Below are positions 17,523-25,259 of a stretch of DNA of 29,864 nucleotides, one piece after another. The first letter of the stretch is position 1; every line of letters starts with the position of its first letter. The stretch is from an uncultured Planctomycetaceae bacterium (GTDB taxonomy: Bacteria; Planctomycetota; Planctomycetia; Planctomycetales; Planctomycetaceae). The DNA is taken from assembly GCA_903921605.1 (NCBI GenBank), contig CAIXQV010000533.1, positions 1 through 29,864 of the forward strand. The letters are read 5' to 3'. The notes beneath the pieces were generated by a model. That model searched no databases, was not told where the DNA came from, and saw only the letters and a list, made by a program, of their open reading frames with translations. The translations under genes and the position numbers were made by a program.

Positions 17523-17968
17523 CAATCCCGTTTCCTGAATTGGTCCAGTGCGTTTCTGTGTTTAGCCAGTTCCCCGAAAACCGCAGTCTATCGTTTACTC
17601 CTGCTCGTGCCACCACCGGCCCCACTTGTGTCGATACTGGTAGACTGAAATAAGGGGGCTGAAGTAAGGGAACATCCTGCTTGTCCAATAAAGTAGCAAC
17701 GTCCCCTTTTTATGAGCAGGTTTCCGATTGTCGCCAGACTGTGGCAGTTGCGGAAGTGGCTCGAACCATTCACACTAGGCCCCGCGGTGAATCGAGTGAC
17801 AGCCAGTCTGGTCTCGTTTCACAGCCTGATCGTTTCAAAAATCCGGGATGAAGGCATCGTCCACGTGCCGCGACCCTGAAACGCAGTCAATTTCAGAACC
17901 CGGCAAACAGGCACCGACGTGCCGCTTTTGTCAGTTCCACTACCGATAACCATTGATCAAAGATAGCC
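17523..17968. other. Divergent intergenic region with small repeats
   Basis: About 446 nt between divergently transcribed genes. A 14-nt tandem repeat (12 of 14 identical) occupies 17643-17670. ACGTGCCGC occurs twice (17864-17872 and 17918-17926). A small GGCAC-CGAC-GTGCC hairpin at 17911-17924 is followed by CTTTT, 44 nt before the next start codon. No gene is convincing; promoters for both neighbours must be here. Confidence 0.45.
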
Positions 17969-19159
17969 ATGTCAGCGATTGAAACATTTGAAACAGAATT
18001 GAAAAAGAGTGTTGGCGGCTCCGCGGAGTCCGGCACTTTCTCTTCGTCCCAGGTTCTGAATGCCGTCGAGTCCACCTTGCTGGCTCAGAAGGATTATCAT
18101 CGATTGTTTGACGCGAAGCTGATGCGCGTTCGCCAGAGTCTGGGCATGCCGGTGACGCAGCCGACTTCTTTGAAAGATATCCCTGCCGAGCATGAAGTCG
18201 CCTTCCGCGAAGCTTACACGAATGCGGCTCGCGAGATCGGCCAGTTGTTTTTGAATGACGGTCAGCTCGCCGATGCCTGGGCCTATTTTCGGACGATCAA
18301 CGAAACAACTCCGGTGCGTGACGCTATTGCGAAGCGAGCAACGGAGATCGGATCAGAACCGGGAGCTCAGCTCGATGAATTGCTCAATCTGGCCCTGTAT
18401 GAAGGGGCTCATGTTGTCGAAGGTCTGAAGCTGTTGCTGAAGTCTCACGGAATCTGCAATACGGTCACTGCCATGGGCCAGTTGCTGGCTCAGATGACGC
18501 AGGATGAACGCCGTCTGGCCGCGGCTGTGATGGTGAGAACGATCTATTCCGATCTGCAGCACAATGTTCGGCGTGATGTCGAGCGACGTCAGCCAACGTT
18601 GAAGCCAGGCTTGAGTCTCGGCGAGCTGATTCGCGGGCGAGAATTCCTGTTCGCCGAGGGAGCTTACCATGTTGATGTGTCGCATCTGCACTCGATCGTC
18701 AGCTTTGCTCGACACTTGCTGCCCAGCGACCCGGAACTGAAGCAGGCGATCGAGCTCAGCCAGTACGGTGCTCAACTGGCCGAACAACTGCGGTACCCCG
18801 GCGATGTCCCGTTCGATGATTATTATGCGGCCAATGAATACTTTCTCAAGGCCGTTGCGGGGATGGTTGTGGATGAGTCGATGCAATACTTTATCGACCG
18901 CCTGAATCAGGAACCAGATGCCGCCGACAAACGCATGATTGCCTTTGTACTGGTTGATCTGGGGCAACGCGTGGACCGAGTGAACATGGCTCTGGATGCG
19001 GCTGCTCCTCATGTCAGCCGGCTCGAAGATCCAGCAGGCTTCTCGTTCGCGTCTTATTGCGTGAGTGCCAAACGATTCGATACTTTGCAGGCGGCTGCTC
19101 GTGAGAACGACGATGTGCTGGCGATGGCGACGGCGTTGCTGATGAAGGGGAAAGGGTAG
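17969..19159 (+). CDS. Conserved-looking all-helical cytosolic protein of unknown function
   Basis: This 396-residue protein has no signal peptide or membrane segment and reads as almost entirely helical. Residues about 80-115 (HEVAFREAYTNAAREIGQLFLNDGQLADAW) look TPR-like, and helical pairs continue to the C-terminus, so a TPR/alpha-solenoid scaffold is likely. I do not recognise the family; the segment YHVDVSHLHSIVSFARHLLP (about residues 234-253) is distinctive, with three His residues that could bind metal or a ligand, but no catalytic motif is established. The ATG at 17969 lacks a clear Shine-Dalgarno sequence. It is transcribed alone and ends against the PQQ-propeller gene at a strong bidirectional terminator. 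Confidence 0.85.
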   Translation: MSAIETFETELKKSVGGSAESGTFSSSQVLNAVESTLLAQKDYHRLFDAKLMRVRQSLGMPVTQPTSLKDIPAEHEVAFREAYTNAAREIGQLFLNDGQLADAWAYFRTINETTPVRDAIAKRATEIGSEPGAQLDELLNLALYEGAHVVEGLKLLLKSHGICNTVTAMGQLLAQMTQDERRLAAAVMVRTIYSDLQHNVRRDVERRQPTLKPGLSLGELIRGREFLFAEGAYHVDVSHLHSIVSFARHLLPSDPELKQAIELSQYGAQLAEQLRYPGDVPFDDYYAANEYFLKAVAGMVVDESMQYFIDRLNQEPDAADKRMIAFVLVDLGQRVDRVNMALDAAAPHVSRLEDPAGFSFASYCVSAKRFDTLQAAARENDDVLAMATALLMKGKG

Positions 19160-19189
19160 TTTTCAGTATTCAGAAATGCGGCACGTGAG

Positions 19190-19224
19190 AAAAGCTCGCC
19201 ATCCTTCGCAGATGGCGAGCTTTT
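19190..19224. terminator. Bidirectional intrinsic terminator
   Basis: Perfect 14-bp arms AAAAGCTCGCCATC (19190-19203) and GATGGCGAGCTTTT (19211-19224) enclose a 7-nt loop. The stem starts with A's and ends with T's, so it can terminate transcripts from both converging genes (stops at 19159 and 19249). Confidence 0.9.
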
Positions 19225-19248
19225 GATCGGGGCAACTGAGCCGGATGG

Positions 19249-20700
19249 TTACTTCTGCGTTGAGACGCAGTAGAGATGTTTGCTGGAGCGAATGAAGATC
19301 TGGCCATTGCTGATTGCGGGGGTGGCACTGAAGTCTTCGGCATCAGCTGTCAGACGATTGGTCGCCAGCTTTTCAAAGGTATCGCCGGCCTTCAGCACAT
19401 GGATCTCTCCCGCGCGAGTGACGTAATAGATCTTGCCATCGCCGATCACGGGCGATGAATAATCCGAGCCGCGACCGCCACCAAAACCGCCTCGACCACG
19501 TCCGCCGCCTCCAAAACCACCACCCGGAGGCTGTCCGGGTGCACCTTGTCCGCCGGCGGCTGGGTCACCACCGGGCCGACCAGCAGCTCCCGCTTCTCCG
19601 GGGCCTCCAGCAGCACCGCCCTGTAGCCGAGCCTGGAAGATTTCTTTGCCGTCAGCCGCATTCAGACATTTCGCTGTTCCACCTGAAATCAGGTACATGC
19701 GTCCTTCGTAAACCAGCGGGGTTGCGAAGCGATTGCTGTCTTTCCCGGACCAGACCACATTGGACGCAGTCACATCACCTTTACCACCGGCCTTAACGGC
19801 GATCGACCCACCGCCTCGGCCTTCCACCGCGTAGATCATTCCATCGGAGACGACGACGCTGGAATTGAACTGGTCCGTGGCCATTGCGGTGCAGTACCAC
19901 TTGAGTTTTCCAGTGGCAGGATTGATTGCCCAGATTTCATTCGGAGCACCAATCACAACATCTGTACGTGTCTCGTCGATCTGTGACAGAGCAGGAGTTC
20001 CCCAGACATTGCCAAGTCCATCACTCTCGGACTTCCACAGTTCTTTGCCTGTTTTTTTATCCAGACCAACGACGGCTCGCGTTTCTGGCCCGGCCGGAAC
20101 GATCAACACATCATTCACCACGATCGGGCTCGAAGATGATCCCCAGGCTCGGTCGTCGGATTGAGTGCCCACGCTGACATGCCACAGGTCTTTTCCATCG
20201 AGATCGTACGCGTAAACGCCGGACTTGCCGAAAAACACATAGATGCTTGTGCCGTCAGAGACCGGAGTATGCGATGCATAACCATGCTCCGGAACTCCCA
20301 TGCCCGTGTATTCGTCTTCCGGCAGAACAGCATCGATGGTCTTTTCCCAAAGGGTTTTCCCGGTGGCTCGTTCGAAACAAACCAGATGTCGCTTCAGAGC
20401 TTTCATGTCGCCTGGATTTTGGCGATCAATTCCATACCCGGAGTAGCACGAGACCAACACTTTGTCGCCGACAACAATCGGACACGACACACCCGCACCC
20501 GGCAGATCGACTTTCCACTGCAGATTCTCTTTGTCGCTGAATGTGGCCGGCAGCGGATCCGCATCGGGACTGATCCCGGTGCCGTTGGGACCTCGAAAAC
20601 GTGTCCAGTCTGACGCATTGACGGTTGCAAATGACGCTACACTAAGTGCTCCCGCGATAAAGCGTTTCCACGCACCAGATTTGACTCGAGGAATAACCAT
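19249..20700 (-). CDS. Exported PQQ-type beta-propeller protein with Gly-rich insert
   Basis: This 483-residue protein has a signal peptide (to about residue 29, VNAS-DW) and a typical planctomycete start to the mature part, DWTRFRGPNGTGIS. Repeated blades of a PQQ/quinoprotein-like beta-propeller follow, each with G.LVVG.KV- and LW.-type strands (VCFERATGKTLWEK, AVVGLDKKTGKELWKS, WAINPATGKLKWY, CLNAADGKEIFQA). No quinone-binding residues can be assigned, so it may be a structural or sensory propeller rather than a dehydrogenase. Residues 361-412 are an extremely Gly/Pro/Arg/Ala-rich insert between two blades. The ATG at 20700 has GGAG six nt upstream (20706-20709). Location is expected to be periplasmic. 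Confidence 0.92.
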   Translation of the reverse strand: MVIPRVKSGAWKRFIAGALSVASFATVNASDWTRFRGPNGTGISPDADPLPATFSDKENLQWKVDLPGAGVSCPIVVGDKVLVSCYSGYGIDRQNPGDMKALKRHLVCFERATGKTLWEKTIDAVLPEDEYTGMGVPEHGYASHTPVSDGTSIYVFFGKSGVYAYDLDGKDLWHVSVGTQSDDRAWGSSSSPIVVNDVLIVPAGPETRAVVGLDKKTGKELWKSESDGLGNVWGTPALSQIDETRTDVVIGAPNEIWAINPATGKLKWYCTAMATDQFNSSVVVSDGMIYAVEGRGGGSIAVKAGGKGDVTASNVVWSGKDSNRFATPLVYEGRMYLISGGTAKCLNAADGKEIFQARLQGGAAGGPGEAGAAGRPGGDPAAGGQGAPGQPPGGGFGGGGRGRGGFGGGRGSDYSSPVIGDGKIYYVTRAGEIHVLKAGDTFEKLATNRLTADAEDFSATPAISNGQIFIRSSKHLYCVSTQK

Positions 20701-20910
20701 CAGTGCTCCAGAATCATGAAGAAATCAGAGAATGAACAAGTCAGAATGAATCGAACACCATGACTTTTGAGATCAGCCGACCTCAGGACGTTGATATTTC
20801 ACGGGGCAGCGAACGAAAGAAGCCCCAACCTCGCAGGAAACAGGGCCTTGCAAAATATCCATTGAAAAATTGACCGCGGTCCAATGGATTGTCCAGCAAA
20901 TTCAATTGTC

Positions 20911-20967
20911 TCACCCGTGGCCGACAGGCCTGGTTTTCTTCGCTTCAGGCCTGTCGGCCACAGGTGA
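20911..20967. repeat. Palindromic (REP-like) repeat
   Basis: 22-nt arms at 20911-20932 and 20946-20967 are reverse complements with one mismatch (core GTGGCCGACAGGCCTG), around a 13-nt loop. It lies 30 nt past the stop of the EF-hand gene. It lacks a T-run, so it may act in transcript stability or partial termination; a dispersed REP-like origin is inferred. Confidence 0.75.
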
Positions 20968-20997
20968 AACTCGACAAAACTCACCCCTGATAAGGAA

Positions 20998-21909
20998 CTA
21001 GATCCGTGGTTCCTGATGTTCACGAGTTTTCTCGCCACGATCTCCATCGGGACGATGATCACCGTCTGCCTTGTGATGATCATCCGGCTTTTGAGCCTGA
21101 TGTAATGGTGAACCCTGATGAAGCATCGGAGGGCCTCCGCGTCGTGATAGCTGAGGACGACTGTGATCAGCATCAGGGCCGTTGCCTGAGCCGGAATGAG
21201 GTGGCATGATCATCGGAGGATGGTGAGATTTCTCGACAGCGTCCGCCAGCTTCTGGAACTCGCTGCGTGAGAGATTTCCATCGTGATTCTGATCAAGCAA
21301 CTCGAAGATGATGCCGGTCAGAACGGAACTTCCTGGCCCATGAACAGATGGTTGACCGGGCTGCATGCCGGGCCTGCCGCCAAACGGCGAGCCGTGGCCA
21401 AACATTCCGCCGAAGTGCGGCATTCCCATGCCCATCATTGGAGGATGAAATCCACCCGGGCCCTGCGGAGGCGATGGCTGCTTTCCATGTTCTGGCGGAC
21501 CCTGATGAGGCGGTCCTTTGTGTTCTGGTTGTGGTTTGTGCTCGCCGGGGCCCTGATGACGTCCGGGGCCGTCAGGACGATGAGCTTCTGGACGTCCGGG
21601 CTGTGGTCGTCTCCCTTCGGCAGAGCCGCCTTCGGGCTTCCGATGATCGCCTTCTCCGCGGTTACCTTCGCCACGCTCTTCTTCGCGTCGGTCATGGCCA
21701 CGACGTTCACTATCACGACGCTCCTCCCGATCATCGTCGTCGTCATCATCGTCGGTGCTCAATACCACCGGTGTGGCCAGAAGCCGACCGTCGGCATGAG
21801 CGATCAACTGTAAAGGGATCGCAGACGACGTAGACTGGAATGATTCCGGGCGAGCCTCAAAACCGGCCAACAGCGGCGCGAGTGAAAGACACAAGTGCAC
21901 AGACAACAT
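20998..21909 (-). CDS. Exported low-complexity EF-hand protein
   Basis: From the ATG at 21909 the product has 303 residues and begins with a signal peptide (MLSVHLCLSLAPLLAGFEA). A run of eight Asp (residues 53-60) follows, then an Arg/Glu/Gly-rich segment (61-100) and a long Pro/Gly/His-rich segment (100-190). One canonical EF-hand loop is at 206-217 (DQNHDGNLSRSE, with Asp at positions 1 and 5, Asn at 3 and Glu at 12). The tail is His/Asp/Lys-rich. Calcium binding is likely; the His and Asp clusters might bind other metals. The start is chosen because GGAGAAG lies just upstream (21917-21920) and exposes the signal peptide; the frame continues upstream to 21978. Its function is unknown. Confidence 0.8.
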   Translation of the reverse strand: MLSVHLCLSLAPLLAGFEARPESFQSTSSAIPLQLIAHADGRLLATPVVLSTDDDDDDDDREERRDSERRGHDRREEERGEGNRGEGDHRKPEGGSAEGRRPQPGRPEAHRPDGPGRHQGPGEHKPQPEHKGPPHQGPPEHGKQPSPPQGPGGFHPPMMGMGMPHFGGMFGHGSPFGGRPGMQPGQPSVHGPGSSVLTGIIFELLDQNHDGNLSRSEFQKLADAVEKSHHPPMIMPPHSGSGNGPDADHSRPQLSRRGGPPMLHQGSPLHQAQKPDDHHKADGDHRPDGDRGEKTREHQEPRI

Positions 21910-22114
21910 ACGACTTCTCCATAAGGGATCCGGGTGGGAGCATTCGACTCGAGGACGAAGCCCGGAAAGATCTGTCACGACATGGTGATCTCTCGTAGCC
22001 GACCGTCCGTGTCAGGATCTAACCCCGCAATTCGCGCGTGGATTCGCAGGTTGATGCGATTTTAGCGATAAAAACGAATACGGGGCCATCTCTGACGCCA
22101 GAAACATCGTGAAC

Positions 22115-23353
22115 TCAATACAGAATTCCCGCGATGCAGGCCGTCATGCAGCACGCCAAAGTCCCCCCCAACATCGCTCGGAAAGCGATTTCCGTCAGTT
22201 CTTTCCGGCGTTCGGGAGCTAAGGCCCCTATCCCGCCGATCTGGATCCCGATCGAAGCGAAGTTGGAAAATCCACAAAGGGCGTAGGTCAGAATAACGAC
22301 CGCTCGATCTGACAAAGGGCGGGCGTCGGCAGCAAGGCGGTTCCATTCGCTAAGCTTTTCGTACGCAACAAATTCAGTTGCAACCAGTTTCAACCCCAGC
22401 AGTTCACCGGCCGCGGTACATTCTTTCCATTCGATTCCCATCAGCCACGCGATAGGAGAAAACACGGCACCAAGAAAACTGGTGAGCGTCACGGTCTGGC
22501 CCGGATAGCCGACCTGAGTCAACAACCAACCGGAGACGTGCTGAAGTCCATAATCAAACATTGCAATCAAACCCAGAAACGCAATCAGCATTGCCCCGAC
22601 ATTTAATGCCAGTTGAAGCCCGTCAGCAGTGCCATTTGAAGCAGCTTCGATGATATTGCCGGTTGTCCTGGGCATCTCCTGTTCGGACACGCCAAGCGTT
22701 TCAGGAACATCAACTTCCGGCTGCAGAACTTTCGCAATCAGCAACCCGGCAGGTGCGGAAATAACTGAGGCGGTCAGCAGATGAGCGGCACTGATGCCCA
22801 TCGTGATGTAAGCGGCCATGACGCTGCCGGCAATCGTGGCGAACCCGCCGACCATAATGGACATCAACTCTGATCGAGTCATCTTGCCAATGTAGGGCCT
22901 GACGACCAGCGGAGCTTCTGTCTGCCCTACGAAAATATTGGCCGCGGCCGACAAACTTTCGGCCCCTGAAATCCCCAGAGACACCTGCATGATGCGACTG
23001 ATGAATCGCACGACAATCTGCATAATGCCAAGATGGTACATCACCGCCATCAGGGCCGAAAAGAAAATGATCGTGGGCAGAACTCGAAACGCGATGTAGT
23101 GTTCTTCATAGCCTTTACCAAAGACCATACCGCTGCCAGCATCGACGAAACTCTGCACCTGAGTAAAGAAATCACCCGTGCTCTGGAAGATCACTCGACC
23201 TGGCTGCGTCTTCAGAATCAATAGTGCAAAAGTCATTTGCAGCAGAGTACCTGCCAGGACAATCCGCCATGGAAAACGAGTTCGATGAGAACTCATCAGC
23301 CATGCAAGGAAGACCATGGCAACATATCCGAAACCCGCAACAACCTGATGCAT
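22115..23353 (-). CDS. Concentrative nucleoside transporter (CNT/NupC family)
   Basis: This 412-residue inner-membrane protein fits the CNT family of cation-coupled nucleoside importers. The signature GAESLSAAANIFVGQTEAP and the following VRPYIGKMTRSELMSIMVGGFATIAGSV are characteristic, as are ASNGTADGLQLALNVGAMLIAF and ALCGFSNFASIGIQIGGIGALAP near the C-terminus. About ten hydrophobic segments are visible. I prefer the ATG at 23353 (MHQVVAGFGYVAMVF), which follows an AAGAGAG stretch; the frame is open to 23401. It is transcribed alone, in the same direction as the EF-hand gene but with more than 200 nt between. Whether purine or pyrimidine nucleosides are preferred cannot be told. Confidence 0.94.
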   Translation of the reverse strand: MHQVVAGFGYVAMVFLAWLMSSHRTRFPWRIVLAGTLLQMTFALLILKTQPGRVIFQSTGDFFTQVQSFVDAGSGMVFGKGYEEHYIAFRVLPTIIFFSALMAVMYHLGIMQIVVRFISRIMQVSLGISGAESLSAAANIFVGQTEAPLVVRPYIGKMTRSELMSIMVGGFATIAGSVMAAYITMGISAAHLLTASVISAPAGLLIAKVLQPEVDVPETLGVSEQEMPRTTGNIIEAASNGTADGLQLALNVGAMLIAFLGLIAMFDYGLQHVSGWLLTQVGYPGQTVTLTSFLGAVFSPIAWLMGIEWKECTAAGELLGLKLVATEFVAYEKLSEWNRLAADARPLSDRAVVILTYALCGFSNFASIGIQIGGIGALAPERRKELTEIAFRAMLGGTLACCMTACIAGILY

Positions 23354-23783
23354 TTCGTTCTCTCTTGAACAAGCAAAGTACTGCCCGCTAAACCCTGTCA
23401 TGTGAGGGTTTGAATCGCTGAGGGTTGGTAGACAACTCCGTCAGAGGCCGCGATGGTTCGACCGAGTCGGTGACCACAAAGCTTCCGCTTCTGCTGCTGC
23501 AATCTATCGAGCCTTTATCAGCAACGCGAGCGTCGCAGAAAGAGAGGCCGAAGGAAACGAAAGTTCCATGAAACCTTCAGCCCGTGGAATCAGCAGTTGA
23601 GCTGAATTCTGCCATATTTAAGGGCCGGGTCGCTGCTTTTGCGTACAGCGAAAGGATGTTGTAACTTCAGGACGGACGCAGCCAGTGTTCCTCTTTTCAT
23701 CCCCGACTATCTCCATGCACCAGGCACAATTACATTCACCAGCCACAATCTTCAGCCATCTCATAACGCCCGACACAACGACG
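23354..23783. other. Intergenic region upstream of the nucleoside transporter
   Basis: About 430 nt between two genes on the same strand. No gene with a recognisable product, no tRNA and no strong terminator is seen. The promoter of the transporter gene and the end of the chaperone operon transcript should lie here. Confidence 0.4.
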
Positions 23784-25259
23784 TCATTCAAGATGCGGCG
23801 CACTGCAGGAGTGTAGAAAAATCCAGTTCCACTCGCAGGTCAGCAGAAGAGAAAGATCACGAGCAACCTGTGAGAGGATCGTCTGAGAAATCAGCACCGA
23901 TCCTGACTCATTCAATTGCACCAGGGTATCAATCAGGATTCCACTATTGATGCATTCCGCTCGACAGAATTCAGCAATGTCGACTCGAAGGTCGCCATAC
24001 GCAAGTTGACCGGACTGCCTGAACAGAAGCTCAACAGCCCGCAGCAGTGTTTGATCTCGCCTGGATTCTGCTGTGGCTGCAGGCCTGCCCCAGGCTTGGG
24101 GATGCGTTGACAGCAGCCAAAGCGACTCGGGAACCTGCATGGCCAATTCCGTCAGAATCTGCAACAGCCTGGTAGGCAGATCAATATAGATGCCGACGAT
24201 TTCAAGGACCCGCAAGTGAAATTGTTCCGCATCCAGTGTGGGAGAATCAAGGACAAGCTGCCGCAGGCGTTCGTCTGAAGTACCGCTTCGATTCTGGTGG
24301 CTCCGACGAATAAACTCCAGAACGTCCGCGTACTCGAACTGCTGATGAGAATTGCGGCTGGACGACAACGTCCGTAGTTCCTCACGAGCCATCGCAACAA
24401 GCTTTTGAGCGTTGGGATCAGAGGCCGGCACACTGAGTTCAAAGACTCGCAGAGTGATCTGCAACCACACTTCCGGATGAGAATACGAGAATCTCACCTG
24501 CATCGCTTCATACTCGCGCGAGATCCACTGCCAGACTCCTCGCTGGGCCATCAATTTCCATCGCGATGAAAGGTAGGCCTGAAGAAGTTCGGAACTCTGA
24601 ATTCGCTCGGCCAGATGTCCGCTGTCCTCTTCTGACAAGAGGGTTGTGTTGTCACGAAGCTCTTCCATGAGCAATTCAACCTGTTCAGGCGTTCCCCCAA
24701 ACTTTTCAATCCCCTCGCGGATCCATTCAAACGGTCGGCGTTCTTGCGCAAGGTCCGGCCTCAGTCGAGCGGCCCAGCAGCCCATAAGGAATGGAACGGG
24801 GTCGCGATCACTTCTGACCGCCAGATCGTGCAGCTTCTGCAGACATTCCGCAGAAGGCCGCTGAGTATACTCGGCCCAAACCTGATCGCGTTCTGCTTCC
24901 CATGATGCAGACCCATGAACACTCTGAGAAATCGACGAGGCGTCACTTTCACGTCGGACATCGTTGCCTGATGGCTGTTGCCTGGAATCAAACAGGCCAA
25001 CCTGCGCAATACCGTAGTCGGATGTCAGCTCGACGCTGAAACCTTCGGAGCCATTCTCGTCATCAAGACCAGTAAGCAGAATTTCCATCGCTTCGCGGAT
25101 GCGCTGGAAATGCTGCGGGTGCGTTTCCGGCCGGAAACGTCGGATCAACTGGGCATACGCTTTGCGAATCTCCGACTTGCCTGCAGAGGAAGGCACGTTC
25201 AGAATCGTACGCGGACTAATCGGCCAGCGCGTAAGTTCATCCGGAAGATGGTCGGTCAT
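23784..25259 (-). CDS. J-like (type IV Hsp40) protein
   Basis: This 491-residue protein has an N-terminal J-like domain (about residues 17-63: ILNVPSSAGKSEIRKAYAQL, then RRFRPETHPQHFQRIREAMEIL). The usual HPD tripeptide is replaced by RPE (43-45), followed by the xxDP/HPxxFQxxR pattern seen in divergent J proteins. The remaining 420 residues are mostly helical with no recognised domain and no clear membrane helix. The length and layout resemble E. coli DjlB and DjlC, the partners of the Hsp70 HscC, which fits the HscC-like gene two positions upstream. The start ATG overlaps the preceding stop by four nt (ATGA), so translation is probably coupled. Loss of HPD raises the question of whether it still stimulates ATPase activity. 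Confidence 0.82.
   Translation of the reverse strand: MTDHLPDELTRWPISPRTILNVPSSAGKSEIRKAYAQLIRRFRPETHPQHFQRIREAMEILLTGLDDENGSEGFSVELTSDYGIAQVGLFDSRQQPSGNDVRRESDASSISQSVHGSASWEAERDQVWAEYTQRPSAECLQKLHDLAVRSDRDPVPFLMGCWAARLRPDLAQERRPFEWIREGIEKFGGTPEQVELLMEELRDNTTLLSEEDSGHLAERIQSSELLQAYLSSRWKLMAQRGVWQWISREYEAMQVRFSYSHPEVWLQITLRVFELSVPASDPNAQKLVAMAREELRTLSSSRNSHQQFEYADVLEFIRRSHQNRSGTSDERLRQLVLDSPTLDAEQFHLRVLEIVGIYIDLPTRLLQILTELAMQVPESLWLLSTHPQAWGRPAATAESRRDQTLLRAVELLFRQSGQLAYGDLRVDIAEFCRAECINSGILIDTLVQLNESGSVLISQTILSQVARDLSLLLTCEWNWIFLHSCSAPHLE

Noticed and set aside
18353..19012. 219-codon open frame on the - strand
   Set aside because: It is antisense to the 396-residue helical protein, without a ribosome site or motif.
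21283..21833. Hydrophobic open frames on the + strand
   Set aside because: They are antisense to the Pro/Gly/His-rich EF-hand gene; the apparent membrane-like segments arise from the complementary codons of that low-complexity tract.
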